DNA from: Puia sp963703355 | GTDB taxonomy: Bacteria; Bacteroidota; Bacteroidia; Chitinophagales; Chitinophagaceae | Length of the DNA: 64,000 bases | NCBI GenBank assembly: GCA_963703355.1 | Contig: OY969813.1 | Location: 868,001-932,000, forward strand | Reading direction: 5' to 3' | Shown here: positions 35,801 to 43,865 of the stretch, in pieces | How positions within the stretch are numbered: position 1 is the first letter of the stretch | Layout: each line of letters opens with the position of its first letter | Notes under the pieces: generated by a model | The model's database searches: none | Seen by the model: only the letters and a program-made list of their open reading frames with translations | Told to the model about the DNA's origin: nothing | Made by a program: the position numbers and the translations under genes

Positions 35801-36807
35801 CCCGTGCTGTTACATGGCTGACCGCTCACCGGGTTACCTAAATTATCTACCAGACAAAAATTCGGTGTCGTAAGATTCTGCTGACCATTTACCGTAGCCG
35901 TAAATCCGTTACAATTATTTCCGGTGATGGTAACGTTTGCCTGCACGGATGGAATGACGTTATTCGTCCAGGTTTTTGTCTGAACGAGTCCGCAGTTGTC
36001 CTTTACGACCAGCGTTAAGGTTCTGATTTGTCCTAAATCAAAATCGAAATTACTGGTCGTAAACCAGGTAGTATCAGCAGGCGCATTTACAAATCCATAC
36101 GTGAACCCATTAAATGCTGTACCTGAACTATTGGTATTTCCTTTACTGTCTGTAAGACCAATTTGCGCATGATAATTGGTACAACTGATATTGGTAACAA
36201 CAGCAGAACTGATGGACCAGTTATAATTTTGGATGCTGATATTTCTTGTCTGAATTCCACCGCAGGAGTCGGTCATCTGAACAGAATAAGAACCTGGTAT
36301 GAGTCCGGTGAAAGTCCCGGTTGAATTGGTGGTTCCTATTCCTGATGCAGAGGGTGCAACAATAGAATATGAAAATGGTGCACGACCACCAGTAGACGCG
36401 GCCACGGTTATTGTCCCGTCATTGCCATTCATACAGGTTACATCCGTTTCTGTTAAACCAAACCTGGGATCCGTATAGGTTCCTGTGATAACAATATTAT
36501 CGATTTCGAAACTGCAATTATTGATAATGTCATTTACGATAACCGAATAAGTTCCGGGTGCGAGACCTGTAATCAGACTGGAAGAAGTAAAATCAGATGT
36601 GGAAGTTCCTTTTAACTGGTAATTATATGAACCCGAACCGCCCGTTGCATTAATCTGCAATGTACCGGTGGCGGTACATCTGGATTCCCCCGCTACGTAA
36701 GTGGCGGTAAAGCCAGTACAAACTTGAGAGAATCCGGAATGAATACTGCAAACAAAAATAAAAATCCACAGTAAAATAATCCGGACCTTGTTTAGGGTCG
36801 GTTTCAT
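32857..36807 (-). CDS. Giant T9SS-secreted protein with SprB-like and six 80-residue repeats
   Basis: 1316 residues. Signal peptide ends near residue 28 (HSGFSQ). Residues about 40-200 hold SprB-type repeats (ATGGSGSYNYQLKGTS, LAPGTYSVIVND, DVTCMNGNDGTITV). Residues about 295-775 contain six repeats of near 80 residues with the pattern C.GFTAT.TGQQNL, P.YCLVDSLGNP, CN.TGVF, YGSYCIQITDGC. A fibronectin-like region follows (about 1130-1230), then the type IX sorting domain with VYPNPVTD near residue 1237 and a C-terminal KTGVYFLQVRN...FKLNFK. It should be secreted to the cell surface, perhaps as an adhesin or motility-type protein. The gene is single, with no partner gene adjacent. Confidence 0.92.
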   Translation of the reverse strand: MKPTLNKVRIILLWIFIFVCSIHSGFSQVCTGFTATYVAGESRCTATGTLQINATGGSGSYNYQLKGTSTSDFTSSSLITGLAPGTYSVIVNDIINNCSFEIDNIVITGTYTDPRFGLTETDVTCMNGNDGTITVAASTGGRAPFSYSIVAPSASGIGTTNSTGTFTGLIPGSYSVQMTDSCGGIQTRNISIQNYNWSISSAVVTNISCTNYHAQIGLTDSKGNTNSSGTAFNGFTYGFVNAPADTTWFTTSNFDFDLGQIRTLTLVVKDNCGLVQTKTWTNNVIPSVQANVTITGNNCNGFTATVNGQQNLTTPNFCLVDNLGNPVSGQPCNSTGIFTAVPYGSYCIHITNSCYDTVITRCFTQSQPVPAITGAISLSNYTCTSFQAAVTGQQNLTNPVYCLFDQSGNPIAGVPCNNTGVFPNLPFGAYNIQVTDGCTGTVLNLAFSASEKIKSVAATVATNGFGCSTFTATITGQTNLVSPQYCLVDSVGNPITCNTTGIFNNLNYGSYCINITDACNDTTIKRCITATKPVASGGSAGITNKTCSGFTVTISGQANIFNGLYCLQDNLGNPVSGVPCNNTGVFNNVPYGSYCVQTTDGCSGATLMNCFTVTAPTPAVGPAVISNITCTGFTATLTGQQNLTSPNYCLLDSLNNPLGICNSAGVFVITGFGAYKIQTTDGCGGTVFVTPFSEYKPIPSAGTNVNFTNQSCTSFTATITGQTNLFNPEYYLKDSLGNKLDSNVTGTFSNILYGSYCIDIVNGCLDTTITRCFNVAPNQTQMNVTAAPSCIFNASDLSIQVTTGFAPYTATVYDASDSLLATVNSTGSLITVTGLPALAAGNQYKVIVTGTCGLPATTMVTGQQSSLSHAYTITPKCPSSIVPNGSGDLLVAATSNIGSLNMSIIEMNYAPDTIGYSFRSGNNFTFSNLNAATYVVAYTFSGCSTVINDTITIPNYSFPALAPSGAYQCDNNSFSVGAVVSGGISPYNYQIIGSIPSAPVINTAMQSNPVFTINNGMQYSLVRMRAIDACGNATLNDVSILPLANTVVTATSNCIYQASTLSVAVVPNATYTWYFKSNMSSTDSVVIGTNPTYSIPAISVADTGIYVNVMSVNSGCLTRISYFNLNGLCDGLFTLPLPIVLSGKIVNGNSNLLNWTVPGGSDNSEYIIQRADHNSGYTDVGMLPGTGSLNANVYSYTDQTTGNGPYYYRLKIIDNEGQYVYSNTIALNPGTVDLITVYPNPVTDLVNVKFQGNNNSTYSLKLVNVLGQQVFSKNDFIPTNGSFIYYRDGNLKTGVYFLQVRNTQTGVVDVFKLNFK

Positions 36808-37422
36808 TGGGTACGAACTTGATCCGCACGGACGCGGATAAAACGGTTATTCTTAAATACTGGAAAAAGACGCGCGGTTATAAAGCCTTTCTGTTAACGG
36901 ATTTCCTATGTAAAGATTGGAAACGACAGACGAAATGTTTTATTTTTTCGATGAATGGAACAGAATCATCGATTTTTGGCCGTTTTTATTCGATAGAAAA
37001 ACAAAGAAAAAAAAGAAAGTCGACGGGTTTTCAGCGTTTATTGGATATTTAAAATCACGTTGTCTAAATGCTACTCAGTTTTCTTCAGGATACGCCGACT
37101 TTGTTTTTTCATGGATTGGATCTCGGTTTTTCTTTCAATTGGACTAATTTGCTTTTTTCAATTGGACCTGGTTGGTTTTTTCAATTGGATTTGCTTGGTT
37201 TTTTCAGTTGGATTAGCTTGGTTTTTTCACTAGACTTACTTGTTTTTTCAATTGGACCTGGTCTTTTTTAATCGGTTTTGGATAGGTTTGGATTGGTTTT
37301 TCGGGATAAGGGTACGTTCATCACTGGTTTATTGGATCTCTATGGTTTTTTCATTGTTATTTTCTTATTGCTCTCTCTACTCTATTTAGTAACCACTACA
37401 CCTCAATTTGTAACCTCCCTGA
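36808..37422. other. Long T/G-rich intergenic region
   Basis: 615 bases between two minus-strand genes. Its right half is dominated by the phased 23-bp repeat described next; the remainder is T-rich with many TTTTTT runs. Open frames here only translate the repeat. It contains the upstream control region of the secreted giant protein. No convincing promoter is seen. Confidence 0.5.
37110..37272. repeat. 23-bp phased repeat with palindromic CAATTG cores
   Basis: Units of TTTTTT-CAATTGGA plus a variable GG-ending tail recur at 23-bp steps: cores start at 37136, 37159, 37182, 37205 (CAGTTG), 37228 (CACTAG) and 37249 (CAATTG), the last step being 21. An earlier, weaker copy lies at 37110. The period is about two helical turns, so all CAATTG cores face the same side of the DNA. 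Confidence 0.75.
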
Positions 37423-38076
37423 TCATTTATTTTTTAACGTTATGATTTTCATGTCGATAGACGATATTTTAACTGCCAGCGGATAATAGGTATGGTTGGG
37501 ATCTGCTTTAATCTTGTTAATTAACCGGATGCTTTTAAGATCCTGATGGTTCATCAGGTAGGCCAGGGACAGATAATATTCCGTTTCTTCCTGAAAAGAA
37601 TGGTCTTCCGATTTTGTATACAGTACTTCCTCAAACAGCCTCACTGCTTCGGGGAAATGATTCAGCTGCATTTCAGACATGGCAGCCAGGAAGGTGTTTT
37701 TGTTTGACTTGTTATTTTCACTGTTATATATGGCCACTACCTCGTTCCAGTTTCCGCTTTTATAAGCCTCCGCTTCCTTTTCACGGGTTTCGGTACCCCG
37801 GGTATTGGTCAGGTCGTAGTTTAAAAACTGTTTATTATATACAGACTCATTACTCGTTGCTACATATTTATATATAGACGCAGAACCGATAACCACCAGC
37901 AATATGGCTGCTATGCGCAGGCTTGTCCGGTACATACTGCGTACTATGGCCTTTTCGGGCTTATTCCCAAGGGAACGTCTTACCGCTGATACCTTCTCAT
38001 TGATCGCATTCAGGCGAATCGTATCAATGGCCAGCTTTTCGTAATCGTTGTCGTTATTGGTTTGCATATTGTCCAT
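37423..38076 (-). CDS. Membrane-anchored TPR-like protein
   Basis: 217 residues from the ATG at 38076 (MDNMQTNND); the open frame begins 17 codons earlier. A cytoplasmic helical start (about 1-50) leads to one transmembrane helix (IAAILLVVIGSASIYKYVA, about 54-72) and a periplasmic TPR-like part: AEAYKSGNWNEVVAIYNSE, AAMSEMQLNHFPEAVRLFEEV and ETEYYLSLAYLMNHQDLKS. The layout is like membrane TPR partners of sigma/anti-sigma units or polysaccharide machinery, but no such neighbour is present. The heptamer repeat array lies directly upstream. Confidence 0.75.
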   Translation of the reverse strand: MDNMQTNNDNDYEKLAIDTIRLNAINEKVSAVRRSLGNKPEKAIVRSMYRTSLRIAAILLVVIGSASIYKYVATSNESVYNKQFLNYDLTNTRGTETREKEAEAYKSGNWNEVVAIYNSENNKSNKNTFLAAMSEMQLNHFPEAVRLFEEVLYTKSEDHSFQEETEYYLSLAYLMNHQDLKSIRLINKIKADPNHTYYPLAVKISSIDMKIITLKNK

Positions 38077-38130
38077 CAGAATGAATGCTTTCTGATTAGT
38101 AACCGCAACATAAGATTTTGTAACCAATTT

Positions 38131-38313
38131 TAACGCTTAAAGCTGAACGCTTAACGCTTAACGCGGAACGCATAAGGCAGAAGGCAGAAGGCATAATGCT
38201 TTTTGCTTTAAGCGTTTAGCGTTCCACGTTAAGCGTTAAGCGTTCAGCGTTCCGCGTTAAGCGTTCCGCGTTCCGCGTTAAGCGTTCAGCGTTCAGCGTT
38301 CCGCGTTAAGCGT
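38131..38313. repeat. Heptamer repeat array forming a long inverted repeat
   Basis: The right arm is about 14 consecutive seven-base units of the type NNGCGTT (AAGCGTT, CAGCGTT, CCGCGTT, TAGCGTT). The left arm is about 10 units of the complementary type AACGCNN, including AACGCTT, AACGCGG, AACGCAT and the degenerate AAGGCAG. The central part reads AATGCTTTTTGCTTT. The whole can fold as a long imperfect hairpin. It is not CRISPR: the period is seven bases with no spacers. Confidence 0.85.
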
Positions 38314-38317
38314 AAAA

Positions 38318-38341
38318 CAAAAAAAGCCCGCAGGTGGGCTT
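38318..38341 (-). terminator. Terminator of the small membrane protein gene
   Basis: AAGCCC (38324-38329) pairs with GGGCTT (38336-38341); read on the minus strand the hairpin is followed by a run of T. It ends the gene at 38369-38566 just before the heptamer array. Confidence 0.7.
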
Positions 38342-38368
38342 CTATTCAATATACCAGCGATTCTAAAA

Positions 38369-38566
38369 CTAGCTTTTAGCAAATATTTTATTTACAAATG
38401 GTTCAGTCAAGCCCATCGCTTTTCCAATCCAAAGTGTAAGCGCTACGATCCAAACAATCGTAAGGCCGGCAGAGATACTATAATTTTCATTCAGGTAAAG
38501 AACAGCTGAAACAGCACATGTAATGATGATCAGAACCAGTGTCGTAAATGTAGAGATCGCTTTCAT
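38369..38566 (-). CDS. Small two-helix membrane protein
   Basis: 65 residues from the ATG at 38566; the open frame extends 57 codons upstream but into non-coding-looking sequence. Two hydrophobic helices (about 6-26 and 31-48) with a short loop, ending LTEPFVNKIFAKS. It is of the small unassigned inner-membrane type frequent in Bacteroidota. A terminator follows directly. No family name can be given. Confidence 0.65.
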   Translation of the reverse strand: MKAISTFTTLVLIIITCAVSAVLYLNENYSISAGLTIVWIVALTLWIGKAMGLTEPFVNKIFAKS

Positions 38567-38862
38567 AATTTGTAGTTTAGGGTATGATGAATGAATTAAA
38601 AACCGTCTTGTGGGTTGATCAGGGATTGGACGGTAATTCAGGAGGATGGAGGATCTAAACTTTCTATGAACAATTTTCGCTCTCGTTGTTTCTCGGCCCG
38701 TGACCGTAAAAACCTCATTGCTGATGCAAAGATGCATCGTGTTTTTCGGTCATGCAAGTGTTTTCCGCATTTATTTTTTACCACTTTCCCATGATGAGAA
38801 TCGTCATCGCAGCAACATGATTTTCAGTGTCCCTAAAAAGTTCTGGCAAAAATAAATTTTTT

Positions 38863-39405
38863 CTAACCTGTCCAGTATGAATGTAAAAGCCCGTTTTTTC
38901 CATATACAGGATCCAATGCGGGAACAGACAACCGCTTTATATTTTCATCTGTTCCGGGTCTCTCGCCTGTTTTTCCAATATTAATATCGAAGTCTGCTCC
39001 ATCAGGATATGCACCGATGCATTTAAAGTCAGCCGTAGATCCCACATTACGGTGTGATACACCTGCGGGAAGAATTAAAACATCTCCCTTTTCTATCAAT
39101 AATTGAATTCCGCCTTCACCACCCAGCAATACGCGACAATGTCCGGAATATATCCCCAATACTTCATGCGTTGTACTATGGTAATGATTGTATTTATAAA
39201 TACCATTACGCCAGGAATTACACCAACCATTCTCGTCAAATACTTCCTCGATAATCCCCGGCGCATGATCATTGGGCAGGGCAAAGGCAATTTTATAAAG
39301 TAAAACCGGCAGCGCAGAGTTTGGAAAAATTCCATTATCCCCAAGAAAATAGTGGGGAATCTTATCTGGTGGCTCCGCAAGCACTTTCAATAATTTATAT
39401 TTCAT
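38863..39405 (-). CDS. Cupin-family protein (YjlB-like)
   Basis: 180 residues. The central cupin core reads NHYHSTTHEVLGIYSGHCRVLLGGEGG (about 73-99), holding the first metal-binding motif, and GDVLILPAGVSHRN, holding the second. The C-terminal ends DPVYGKNGLLHSYW. Proteins of the YjlB type are about this long; function unknown, possibly sugar or small-molecule related. No signal peptide. Start chosen at MKYKLLKVLAEPP, the first ATG of the frame. Confidence 0.88.
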   Translation of the reverse strand: MKYKLLKVLAEPPDKIPHYFLGDNGIFPNSALPVLLYKIAFALPNDHAPGIIEEVFDENGWCNSWRNGIYKYNHYHSTTHEVLGIYSGHCRVLLGGEGGIQLLIEKGDVLILPAGVSHRNVGSTADFKCIGAYPDGADFDINIGKTGERPGTDENIKRLSVPALDPVYGKNGLLHSYWTG

Positions 39406-39592
39406 TCAAAAAACCTTTTCATCAAATTCATGAGACCTCATTTCTTTTTGTCAGTCTGCATTTTTACATTTCTCTATATTGCAAATCCCAAGCCCACACG
39501 CGAAATGGAATATTTGTAATAAGTGATTGAATCATTGAGAATTTAACAGACGTTGATGAACCAATTTTATATGTATTTGTTGTGCTTCAGTG

Positions 39593-40204
39593 ATGCTGAC
39601 ATTATTTGACGATACGGATCTCTTCAATTCCGGCGAGCTAAAAATCACCCATTTTAATATTCCGGATGCCGAACTGAATTTATATGAACATTTTTTTAGT
39701 CGGAATGAATCAGATTTATTCTACAGGACTCTGCTGGATGAAACGCCCTGGAAACAGGAACCTATTACCATCCATGGTAAAACCCTTGCAACGCCAAGAC
39801 TTACTGCCTGGTATGGTCAGCGCAAGCAGGATGAAATAACAAATCCATTCACGCCAACCCTCGATATCATCAAACAAAAAGTGGAACAGCAATCGGGTGT
39901 GCTGTTTACAAGTGTGCTGTTGAATCTTTACAGAACAGGTCAGGATAGTGTATCCTGGCACCGTGATCATGAAAAAGAATATGGGGTAAATCCGGTTATC
40001 GGTTCCGTAAGTTTCGGAGAAACCAGAACATTCCGTATCAGGCATAAATTTAGAAAAGATGTGGAACAACTTGATATTCCATTGCACCATGGGAGTTTTT
40101 TGCTGATGGCCGGGCCCATGCAGCATTTCTGGGAACACCAGATTCCCAAAACAGCTAAGGACATCAAACCACGCATCAATCTCACGTTCAGGATCCTGAA
40201 GTAA
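39593..40204 (+). CDS. alkB: AlkB-like 2-oxoglutarate/Fe(II) dioxygenase
   Basis: 203 residues from the ATG at 39593 (a GTG just before it is the other choice). The core has the metal triad: His and Asp in WHRDHEKEYG and the second His in FWEHQIPKT; the 2-oxoglutarate Arg lies in RINLTFR. GSVSFGETRTFRIRHK and LLMAGPMQHFWEH are the typical flanking blocks. It repairs alkylated bases in DNA or RNA by oxidative demethylation. The N-terminal part DETPWKQEPITIHGK agrees with the ALKBH2/3-like subgroup. Stand-alone gene between two stress-type genes. Confidence 0.92.
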   Translation: MLTLFDDTDLFNSGELKITHFNIPDAELNLYEHFFSRNESDLFYRTLLDETPWKQEPITIHGKTLATPRLTAWYGQRKQDEITNPFTPTLDIIKQKVEQQSGVLFTSVLLNLYRTGQDSVSWHRDHEKEYGVNPVIGSVSFGETRTFRIRHKFRKDVEQLDIPLHHGSFLLMAGPMQHFWEHQIPKTAKDIKPRINLTFRILK

Positions 40205-40347
40205 AGTATTCTATTCAATACGTGTTAATTCTTCCATCATTGTGGGTTGATAATTTCCCATTTTCACACTAAATGAATAATCTGCTTCCTTACACGCTGC
40301 TGGCACGGTAATCCTATATACATCTGAAACAATAAAATTTTAATGAT

Positions 40348-40917
40348 ATGGCAAACACAGCAGTAAAGGCGAAACCAAATGTGAAATTGAAGAAGTCCGG
40401 TAATGATGTGGAAAAAGATCCTATGCTTCTGGAATTTTTCCAAAGTGAAATCAAAGACATCTATTGGGCTGAAAAACATTTGTTGAAAGCAATCCCCAAA
40501 ATGGCAAAAGCAACAACATCTCAGGAATTAAAACAGGCTTTTACCAATCATCTGGAAGAAACAAAGGGTCATGTAGAGAGACTCGAAAAAGTTTTTGAAA
40601 TACTTGGAGTTAAACCACAAGCGAAAAAATGTGAGGCAATGGATGGTATTACGAAAGAAGGCGACAGTATCGTTGAAGAAACAGAAACCGGCACATCGAC
40701 CAGAGACGTAGGTTTGATTCTCGCGGGTCAAAAAGTGGAACACTATGAAATATCCACATATGGGGGACTCGTTCAGCTGGCGCATAACCTGGGTCATGAA
40801 GATATCGCGGACATACTGGAAAGCACATTGAATGAAGAAAAGGCCGCTGATCAGACGCTTACAAAAATTGCAGAAGAGCACGTGAACTATGATGCGGCTC
40901 AGGAAGAAGAAGATTAA
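40348..40917 (+). CDS. DUF892 (YciE/YciF-like) ferritin-like protein
   Basis: 189 residues. The four-helix ferritin-like fold is shown by EFFQSEIKDIYWAEKHLLKAIPKMAK, HLEETKGHVERLEKVFEILG and VEHYEISTYGGLVQLAHNLGHEDI, with Glu/His pairs suited to a di-metal centre. The C-terminus is acidic (AAQEEED). Members are induced by osmotic or stationary-phase stress. A strong terminator follows. N-terminal 25 residues are basic and probably flexible. Confidence 0.92.
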   Translation: MANTAVKAKPNVKLKKSGNDVEKDPMLLEFFQSEIKDIYWAEKHLLKAIPKMAKATTSQELKQAFTNHLEETKGHVERLEKVFEILGVKPQAKKCEAMDGITKEGDSIVEETETGTSTRDVGLILAGQKVEHYEISTYGGLVQLAHNLGHEDIADILESTLNEEKAADQTLTKIAEEHVNYDAAQEEED

Positions 40918-40941
40918 TTAAGTCGCATCCTTTGAAAACTA

Positions 40942-40975
40942 AAACCCGGTAAATTATCTACCGGGTTTATTTTTG
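40942..40975. terminator. Bidirectional terminator
   Basis: AAACCCGGTA (40942-40951) pairs perfectly with TACCGGGTTT (40959-40968), followed by ATTTTTG on the plus strand and by T-rich sequence on the minus strand. It ends the DUF892 gene and the convergent EamA-type gene. Confidence 0.9.
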
Positions 40976-41407
40976 TCAGTGTTTTGCAGTCTCTGAAAAA
41001 GCGATAAACAAACAACCCGCAGCCATCAACAATACGCCAACCCCTATCTGCCAGTTGAATTTATCTTTTAGAAACAGAATCGAGAGTCCAACCGAAAATA
41101 CAAGCGATACTTTTTCAAATGACGAAGTTCTGCTTGCATGGCCCAGTTTTAGTGAATGAAAGGAGGCCAGCGACGATAAGGTTGTTAAGATACCTGCTAT
41201 GATGACAAAAATCCATATTTTACGATTCATAAAGAAAATCTGACCTGTCAGTTTTTTGAAAAACACAATCGACCAGGTGATGATCGCCATGCAAAGAGTT
41301 TCAATTCCGAACACCACAATCGGATCTACCTTTTGTATGCCGAGTTTGGAAAACAAAATGACGAGCGCAGCAAATATGGCGGCGGCGAGTGAGTAAATGA
41401 TCCACAT
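40976..41407 (-). CDS. EamA-type small multidrug/metabolite transporter
   Basis: 143 residues from the ATG at 41407; about five hydrophobic helices (4-25, 33-53, 64-84, 90-110 and 115-136). GHASRTSSFEKVSLVFSVGLS and LFLKDKFNWQIGVGVLLMAAG are the typical end of an EamA domain. It has only one EamA unit, as in half-size transporters that dimerise. The open frame continues 43 codons upstream into the PAP2 gene region and is not real there. It is divergent from the phosphatase gene. Confidence 0.85.
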   Translation of the reverse strand: MWIIYSLAAAIFAALVILFSKLGIQKVDPIVVFGIETLCMAIITWSIVFFKKLTGQIFFMNRKIWIFVIIAGILTTLSSLASFHSLKLGHASRTSSFEKVSLVFSVGLSILFLKDKFNWQIGVGVLLMAAGCLFIAFSETAKH

Positions 41408-41444
41408 AAAAATTTTTAGATAAAAGAGAGTAATATCGTGCCAG

Positions 41445-42104
41445 ATGGATAATAAAACGGGAGCGAAATTGTCGGTTATTGAATTCATTGTCGCTTCCGC
41501 GTTGTTATTGCTTTCTGTCAGCCTTTTCGCTTTCATTGCCGATCAGATCGTAATAGAAGATAAAAATTCATTCGATTTCAGGATCTTCAACTGGTTCACA
41601 GGTATTACCACAGCTTTTCACACCAAAATCGCATTGCTGTTTACTTTTTTCGGCAGTCCCTTTTTTATGATTCCGGCTTATCTGGTGATCATGTTTTATT
41701 TTTCGAAACGGGGTAAAAGGAAAGAAGCCATCCTGATTGGTGTGGTTGCACTGATCAGTGTGTTGTCCGTTTTTTTATTGAAAGACATATTTCATCGTCA
41801 CCGGCCGTTATCACCCCTATTGCACGAAGTAAATGGTTATAGTTTCCCCAGTGGTCATTCGCTCTCGGGTTTTACTTTCAGTGGTATTATGATGTATCTG
41901 ATCTTTAAATCCACCATTCCTCTTTACAGAAAGTGGATTTTCTCCGTCCTGCTTTTCCTGTTTGCAACGCTGATAGCCATGAGCAGAATTTACCTGAGGG
42001 TACATTTCCCCTCGGATGTAATCGGTGGTTTTCTTGTAACCTCCGTATGGCTTTCACTGACATTTCTGGCTGTCCTCGAAGTGGAAAAAAGACAGCATGT
42101 ATAA
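41445..42104 (+). CDS. PAP2-family membrane phosphatase
   Basis: 219 residues with six hydrophobic helices. The three phosphatase motifs are KDIFHRHRP (about 112-120), PSGHS (about 133-137) and SRIYLRVHFPSDVIGG (about 181-196), including the catalytic histidines. It dephosphorylates phosphatidic acid, undecaprenyl pyrophosphate or similar lipids at the outer face of the inner membrane. It ends four bases before the convergent cardiolipin synthase, a neighbour that also concerns membrane phospholipids. Confidence 0.93.
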   Translation: MDNKTGAKLSVIEFIVASALLLLSVSLFAFIADQIVIEDKNSFDFRIFNWFTGITTAFHTKIALLFTFFGSPFFMIPAYLVIMFYFSKRGKRKEAILIGVVALISVLSVFLLKDIFHRHRPLSPLLHEVNGYSFPSGHSLSGFTFSGIMMYLIFKSTIPLYRKWIFSVLLFLFATLIAMSRIYLRVHFPSDVIGGFLVTSVWLSLTFLAVLEVEKRQHV

Positions 42105-42107
42105 ATA

Positions 42108-43553
42108 TTACATCAACGGAGATAACAGACGCGAAAGTTTTTCGCCCAGTTGACTGAGCTTCGTACGGTTCGCCCAGTCCTTCGGATCTATTTTGTTCGC
42201 TTCTTTGATATCGTCATGAAATGCATTTCTCAATTGCTGGGCAATATCATGGTCATACACCAGACTATTCACCTCAAAGTTTAATTCAAAACTTCGGTGA
42301 TCCATATTTGCCGAGCCCACTACGGCCAGTTCGCCGTCCGCCACAATGGTTTTCGCATGCACAAATCCCTTTTTATACAGGTAAATCTCCACTCCCGCGT
42401 CCAGAATATCTGCATAATAGGATTTCGCAGCAGCATTTACCAAAGCAGAATCGGATACTTCGGGTACCAGCAATTTCACTTTCACACCACTTAACGCGGC
42501 AACACAAATAGCGTCGAGCATACTCTGGCCCGGAATGAAATAAGGAGAAGTAATCAACAATTCTTCTTTTGCAAGGATAATCGTTTCCATTAAGGAGTAC
42601 ATGATGGTCGGACTATCAGAATCCGGACCGCTCGCTGCAATCTGCACGTAGGCATCGCCTCTTTTTACACTGATGGGTGGGAAATAATCCTTTTCGATGG
42701 GTAGTTGTTGGCCTGCGGAAAAGTTCCAGTCACAAATAAATAAATATTGCAGATAAAAAACGCCCGGACCGGCTATCATCAGATGCGTGTCGCGCCAGAA
42801 AAGTTGTTTCGCATCCGGCTTATTAATATAGCGGTCACTTACGTTGATTCCACCCACAAAACCTAAACACCCGTCCACAACAATAATTTTCCGGTGATTC
42901 CTGTAGTTTGTCCTGTTAGAAAAAGCAATAAAAAGAATTTTATAAAAAGGAAATACCTGAATGCCGGCATCACTTAAATCCTTAATAAATTGTTTCCTGA
43001 TCGAACGACTGCCCAGATCGTCGTAGACAAACCGCACCTGCAGCCCCTCTTTCGCTTTTGCAATCAGGATATCTTTTATCTCATTCCCGATTTTGTCGTC
43101 TTCGAATATATAGTACTCCATATGAATATGATGCCTGGCTTCCTTCAGCGCTTTGATCACTTCCGGAAATTTGGTTTCACCATTCAGTAATAATTTCACT
43201 TCATTGTTGGCTGTAAGCGGACTGTTATCATTTAGAAGTAAACGCGCCAGCTTCTCATGTGTTTTTACTTCGTGCTCTCCCCTATTCCAGGAGTCCTCTG
43301 ACTCATGAACAATTTTCTCATGAATGTCCGCAAGAATCTTGTCGTCCGTGATGATCTTTTTGCTGTAGAGTTTATTTTTCCGGTAGTTGGCGCCCACGGC
43401 AAAATAGACCAGCATACCCAACACAGGTATCATCACCGTTACGATTAAATAGGCGAAGGTCTTCACCGTTGAATGCACATCATATAAAATTTTGAAACAA
43501 ACGAAAATAAGTAAGAAGATATACGCAATAAAAATAATCAGCAAAAGATGCAT
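42108..43553 (-). CDS. cls: Cardiolipin synthase
   Basis: 481 residues with two N-terminal membrane helices (about 4-22 and 34-53) and two phospholipase-D motifs: NHRKIIVVDGCLGFVGGINVS in the middle and HAKTIVADGELAVVGSANMDHRS near the end. Length and layout match bacterial ClsA-type enzymes, which join two phosphatidylglycerols. The C-terminus ends after RLLSPLM. Located at the inner membrane, opposite to the PAP2 gene, with the terminator at 43629-43664 upstream. Confidence 0.95.
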   Translation of the reverse strand: MHLLLIIFIAYIFLLIFVCFKILYDVHSTVKTFAYLIVTVMIPVLGMLVYFAVGANYRKNKLYSKKIITDDKILADIHEKIVHESEDSWNRGEHEVKTHEKLARLLLNDNSPLTANNEVKLLLNGETKFPEVIKALKEARHHIHMEYYIFEDDKIGNEIKDILIAKAKEGLQVRFVYDDLGSRSIRKQFIKDLSDAGIQVFPFYKILFIAFSNRTNYRNHRKIIVVDGCLGFVGGINVSDRYINKPDAKQLFWRDTHLMIAGPGVFYLQYLFICDWNFSAGQQLPIEKDYFPPISVKRGDAYVQIAASGPDSDSPTIMYSLMETIILAKEELLITSPYFIPGQSMLDAICVAALSGVKVKLLVPEVSDSALVNAAAKSYYADILDAGVEIYLYKKGFVHAKTIVADGELAVVGSANMDHRSFELNFEVNSLVYDHDIAQQLRNAFHDDIKEANKIDPKDWANRTKLSQLGEKLSRLLSPLM

Positions 43554-43628
43554 TGGTTCGATTGAAGGGAGTATTCAAATATATCAATAGTGTAGCAGAC
43601 CACAGCGGGTAAACCGGAGACATCCATT

Positions 43629-43664
43629 AAAATAAAAAGCAAGCCGTAGCTTGCTTTTTATTTT
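43629..43664. terminator. Strong bidirectional terminator
   Basis: A perfect 16-bp stem: AAAATAAAAAGCAAGC (43629-43644) and GCTTGCTTTTTATTTT (43649-43664), loop CGTA. It ends the Lmo0937-like gene on the minus strand and insulates the cls gene. Confidence 0.9.
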
Positions 43665-43680
43665 GTTACAGATCCAGTGA

Positions 43681-43833
43681 TCATACGCCCCGCCCTCTGA
43701 TAAGGTTAAATAAGACCGCTATAATAGCAATCACTAGTAAAATATGTATAACTCCCCCGGCATGGTAACCGAAAAATCCGATAATCCAGCCGATAACTAA
43801 AATAACAGCGATAACATACAGTAGATTTCCCAT
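43681..43833 (-). CDS. Lmo0937-family small membrane protein
   Basis: 50 residues: MGNLLYVIAVILVIGWIIGF, then FGYHAGGVIHILLVIAIIAV and a short LFNLIRGRGV tail. This is the conserved Lmo0937-type peptide with two hydrophobic helices and a GYxAGG loop, found widely in Bacteroidota. Its function is unknown but it is often stress related. ATG at 43831-43833; it is too short for ordinary gene calling. A strong terminator follows. Confidence 0.85.
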   Translation of the reverse strand: MGNLLYVIAVILVIGWIIGFFGYHAGGVIHILLVIAIIAVLFNLIRGRGV

Positions 43834-43865
43834 GATTGTTTGTTTATATGATGGTTAAAAAAAAA

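Noticed and set aside
36807..37271. Plus-strand reading frames in the T/G-rich region, one ending in repeated FSIGPG and FFQLD pieces
   Set aside because: They are translations of the 23-bp repeat and have no start context, no family and skewed composition.
38131..38313. CRISPR array
   Set aside because: The period is seven bases with no spacers and no cas genes nearby.
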